Part shown: positions 6,440 through 6,718 of the stretch, in pieces
Layout: each line of letters opens with the position of its first letter
How positions within the stretch are numbered: the first letter of the stretch is position 1
DNA from: an uncultured Bacilli bacterium
GTDB taxonomy: Bacteria; Bacillota_I; Bacilli_A; RF39; UBA660
NCBI GenBank assembly: GCA_934090775.1
Contig: CAKOKF010000055.1
Coordinates: 1 to 6,718 of the forward strand
DNA length: 6,718 bases
Direction of reading: 5' to 3'
The notes under the pieces: model-generated
Seen by the model: only the letters and a program-made list of their open reading frames with translations
What the model was told of the DNA's origin: nothing
The model's database searches: none
Position numbers and translations under genes: made by a program

Positions 6440-6644
6440 ATTTTTCCCCACTTTCTAATAATTTATTTAACTTTTTCATATTATTGGTTGTAATATCAAT
6501 AGCCTCTTGTAAATAAGGACATAAGTCATCATCAAAACATTCTTCCATAAAATAATTTAATTTAGTTCGTAAGGTTTCATTCCAACTAAACATATCCGTA
6601 ATATAGGCTAAATCTTTAGTAGAAATCATTTTGGGCCATTTCAT
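6429..6644 (-). CDS. Small CotF-partner-like spore coat protein
   Basis: The 71-aa acidic helical protein contains ISTKDLAYITDMFSWNETLR (7-26), resembling the small proteins encoded next to CotF-family genes in Bacillota, which form the other half of a helical-hairpin pair. Further helices follow (YFMEEC, 31-36; LQEAIDITTNNMKKLNKLLE, 45-64). Cysteines 36 and 42 could be cross-linked in a coat. There is no membrane segment or signal peptide. GAGGAG at 6655-6660 lies 10 nt before the ATG and sets the start. The gene overlaps the next coat gene by 11 nt. It begins a two-gene unit closed by the terminator at 6149-6172. Its assignment is weaker than that of the downstream gene; a general ferritin-like small protein is the alternative. 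Confidence 0.7.
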   Translation of the reverse strand: MKWPKMISTKDLAYITDMFSWNETLRTKLNYFMEECFDDDLCPYLQEAIDITTNNMKKLNKLLESGEKYGK

Positions 6645-6695
6645 TATTAATCATCTCCTCACTTTTATTATGAACAAATTTTATAAATTTATAAC

Positions 6696-6718
6696 AAAAA
6701 AACTTGATATTTAATCAA
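6696..6718 (-). terminator. Possible terminator of an upstream gene, cut by window edge
   Basis: At the right edge the minus strand reads TTGAT, a five-base loop, ATCAA, G, then seven Ts (6702-6696). The stem could extend by a C-G pair beyond the window. It would end a gene upstream of the coat pair. The stem is weak as far as it is visible. Confidence 0.4.

Noticed and set aside
6661..6718. Promoter for the coat gene pair
   Set aside because: Several AT-rich hexamers (TATAAA, CATAAT) occur, but none has a convincing partner at 16-18 nt or a full sigma-E or sigma-K motif.
1..6718. TGA read as tryptophan, as in Mycoplasma-like relatives
   Set aside because: Tryptophans, such as that in NKWD of der, are encoded by TGG, and TGA ends the LiaF-like gene exactly at the overlap with the next start.
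1..6718. CRISPR array, tRNA or rRNA gene, complete insertion sequence
   Set aside because: No regularly spaced repeats, cloverleaf signature, rRNA-like segment, transposase or paired terminal inverted repeats were seen on either strand.

Overview
The window reads as chromosome from a low-GC, spore-forming member of the Bacillota, probably an uncultured gut-type Bacilli or Clostridia lineage. The evidence is a strong A+T bias, AAGGAGG-type ribosome binding sites, CotF-type spore coat proteins, short-leader Gram-positive type IV pilins and a Bacillus-like Der. Tryptophans are encoded by TGG and TGA is used as a stop, so the code is standard. All intact genes lie on the minus strand, so the window is best read from its right end to its left end. 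The exact lineage cannot be told from this sequence.

Right part (6718 to about 6150): the probable tail of a terminator from an upstream gene, then two overlapping small genes that look like partners of the CotF spore coat family, closed by a clear intrinsic terminator. Next (6080 to 4686) come two tandem prepilin genes, a short one (145 aa) and a long one (312 aa). They share the N-terminal methylation motif and a cysteine layout and are probably components of one type IV pilus or competence pseudopilus. A good sigma-A promoter (4630-4658) then drives der, the ribosome-assembly GTPase. It is followed without a terminator by a LiaF-like membrane protein and a translationally coupled DUF4097 beta-repeat protein, and the unit ends at an intrinsic terminator (1698-1733).

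Left part (1 to about 1670): accessory in character. A plus-strand scrap of an ABC transporter permease keeps only about the last 59 residues and its terminator. It abuts a very AT-rich two-gene minus-strand unit: an unrecognised four-cysteine zinc-ribbon-like protein followed by a RhuM-family gene that runs off the left edge. The simplest reading is that this pair arrived by insertion or rearrangement that destroyed the permease gene. The RhuM gene carries a perfect 13-bp inverted repeat with a 1-nt centre inside its coding sequence, which is the most unusual local signal in the window.

No tRNA, rRNA, CRISPR array, complete insertion sequence or riboswitch was recognised. The only non-coding stretch of notable size is 1574-1764, which holds the minus-strand terminator and a short start-less open frame that may be a gene remnant.
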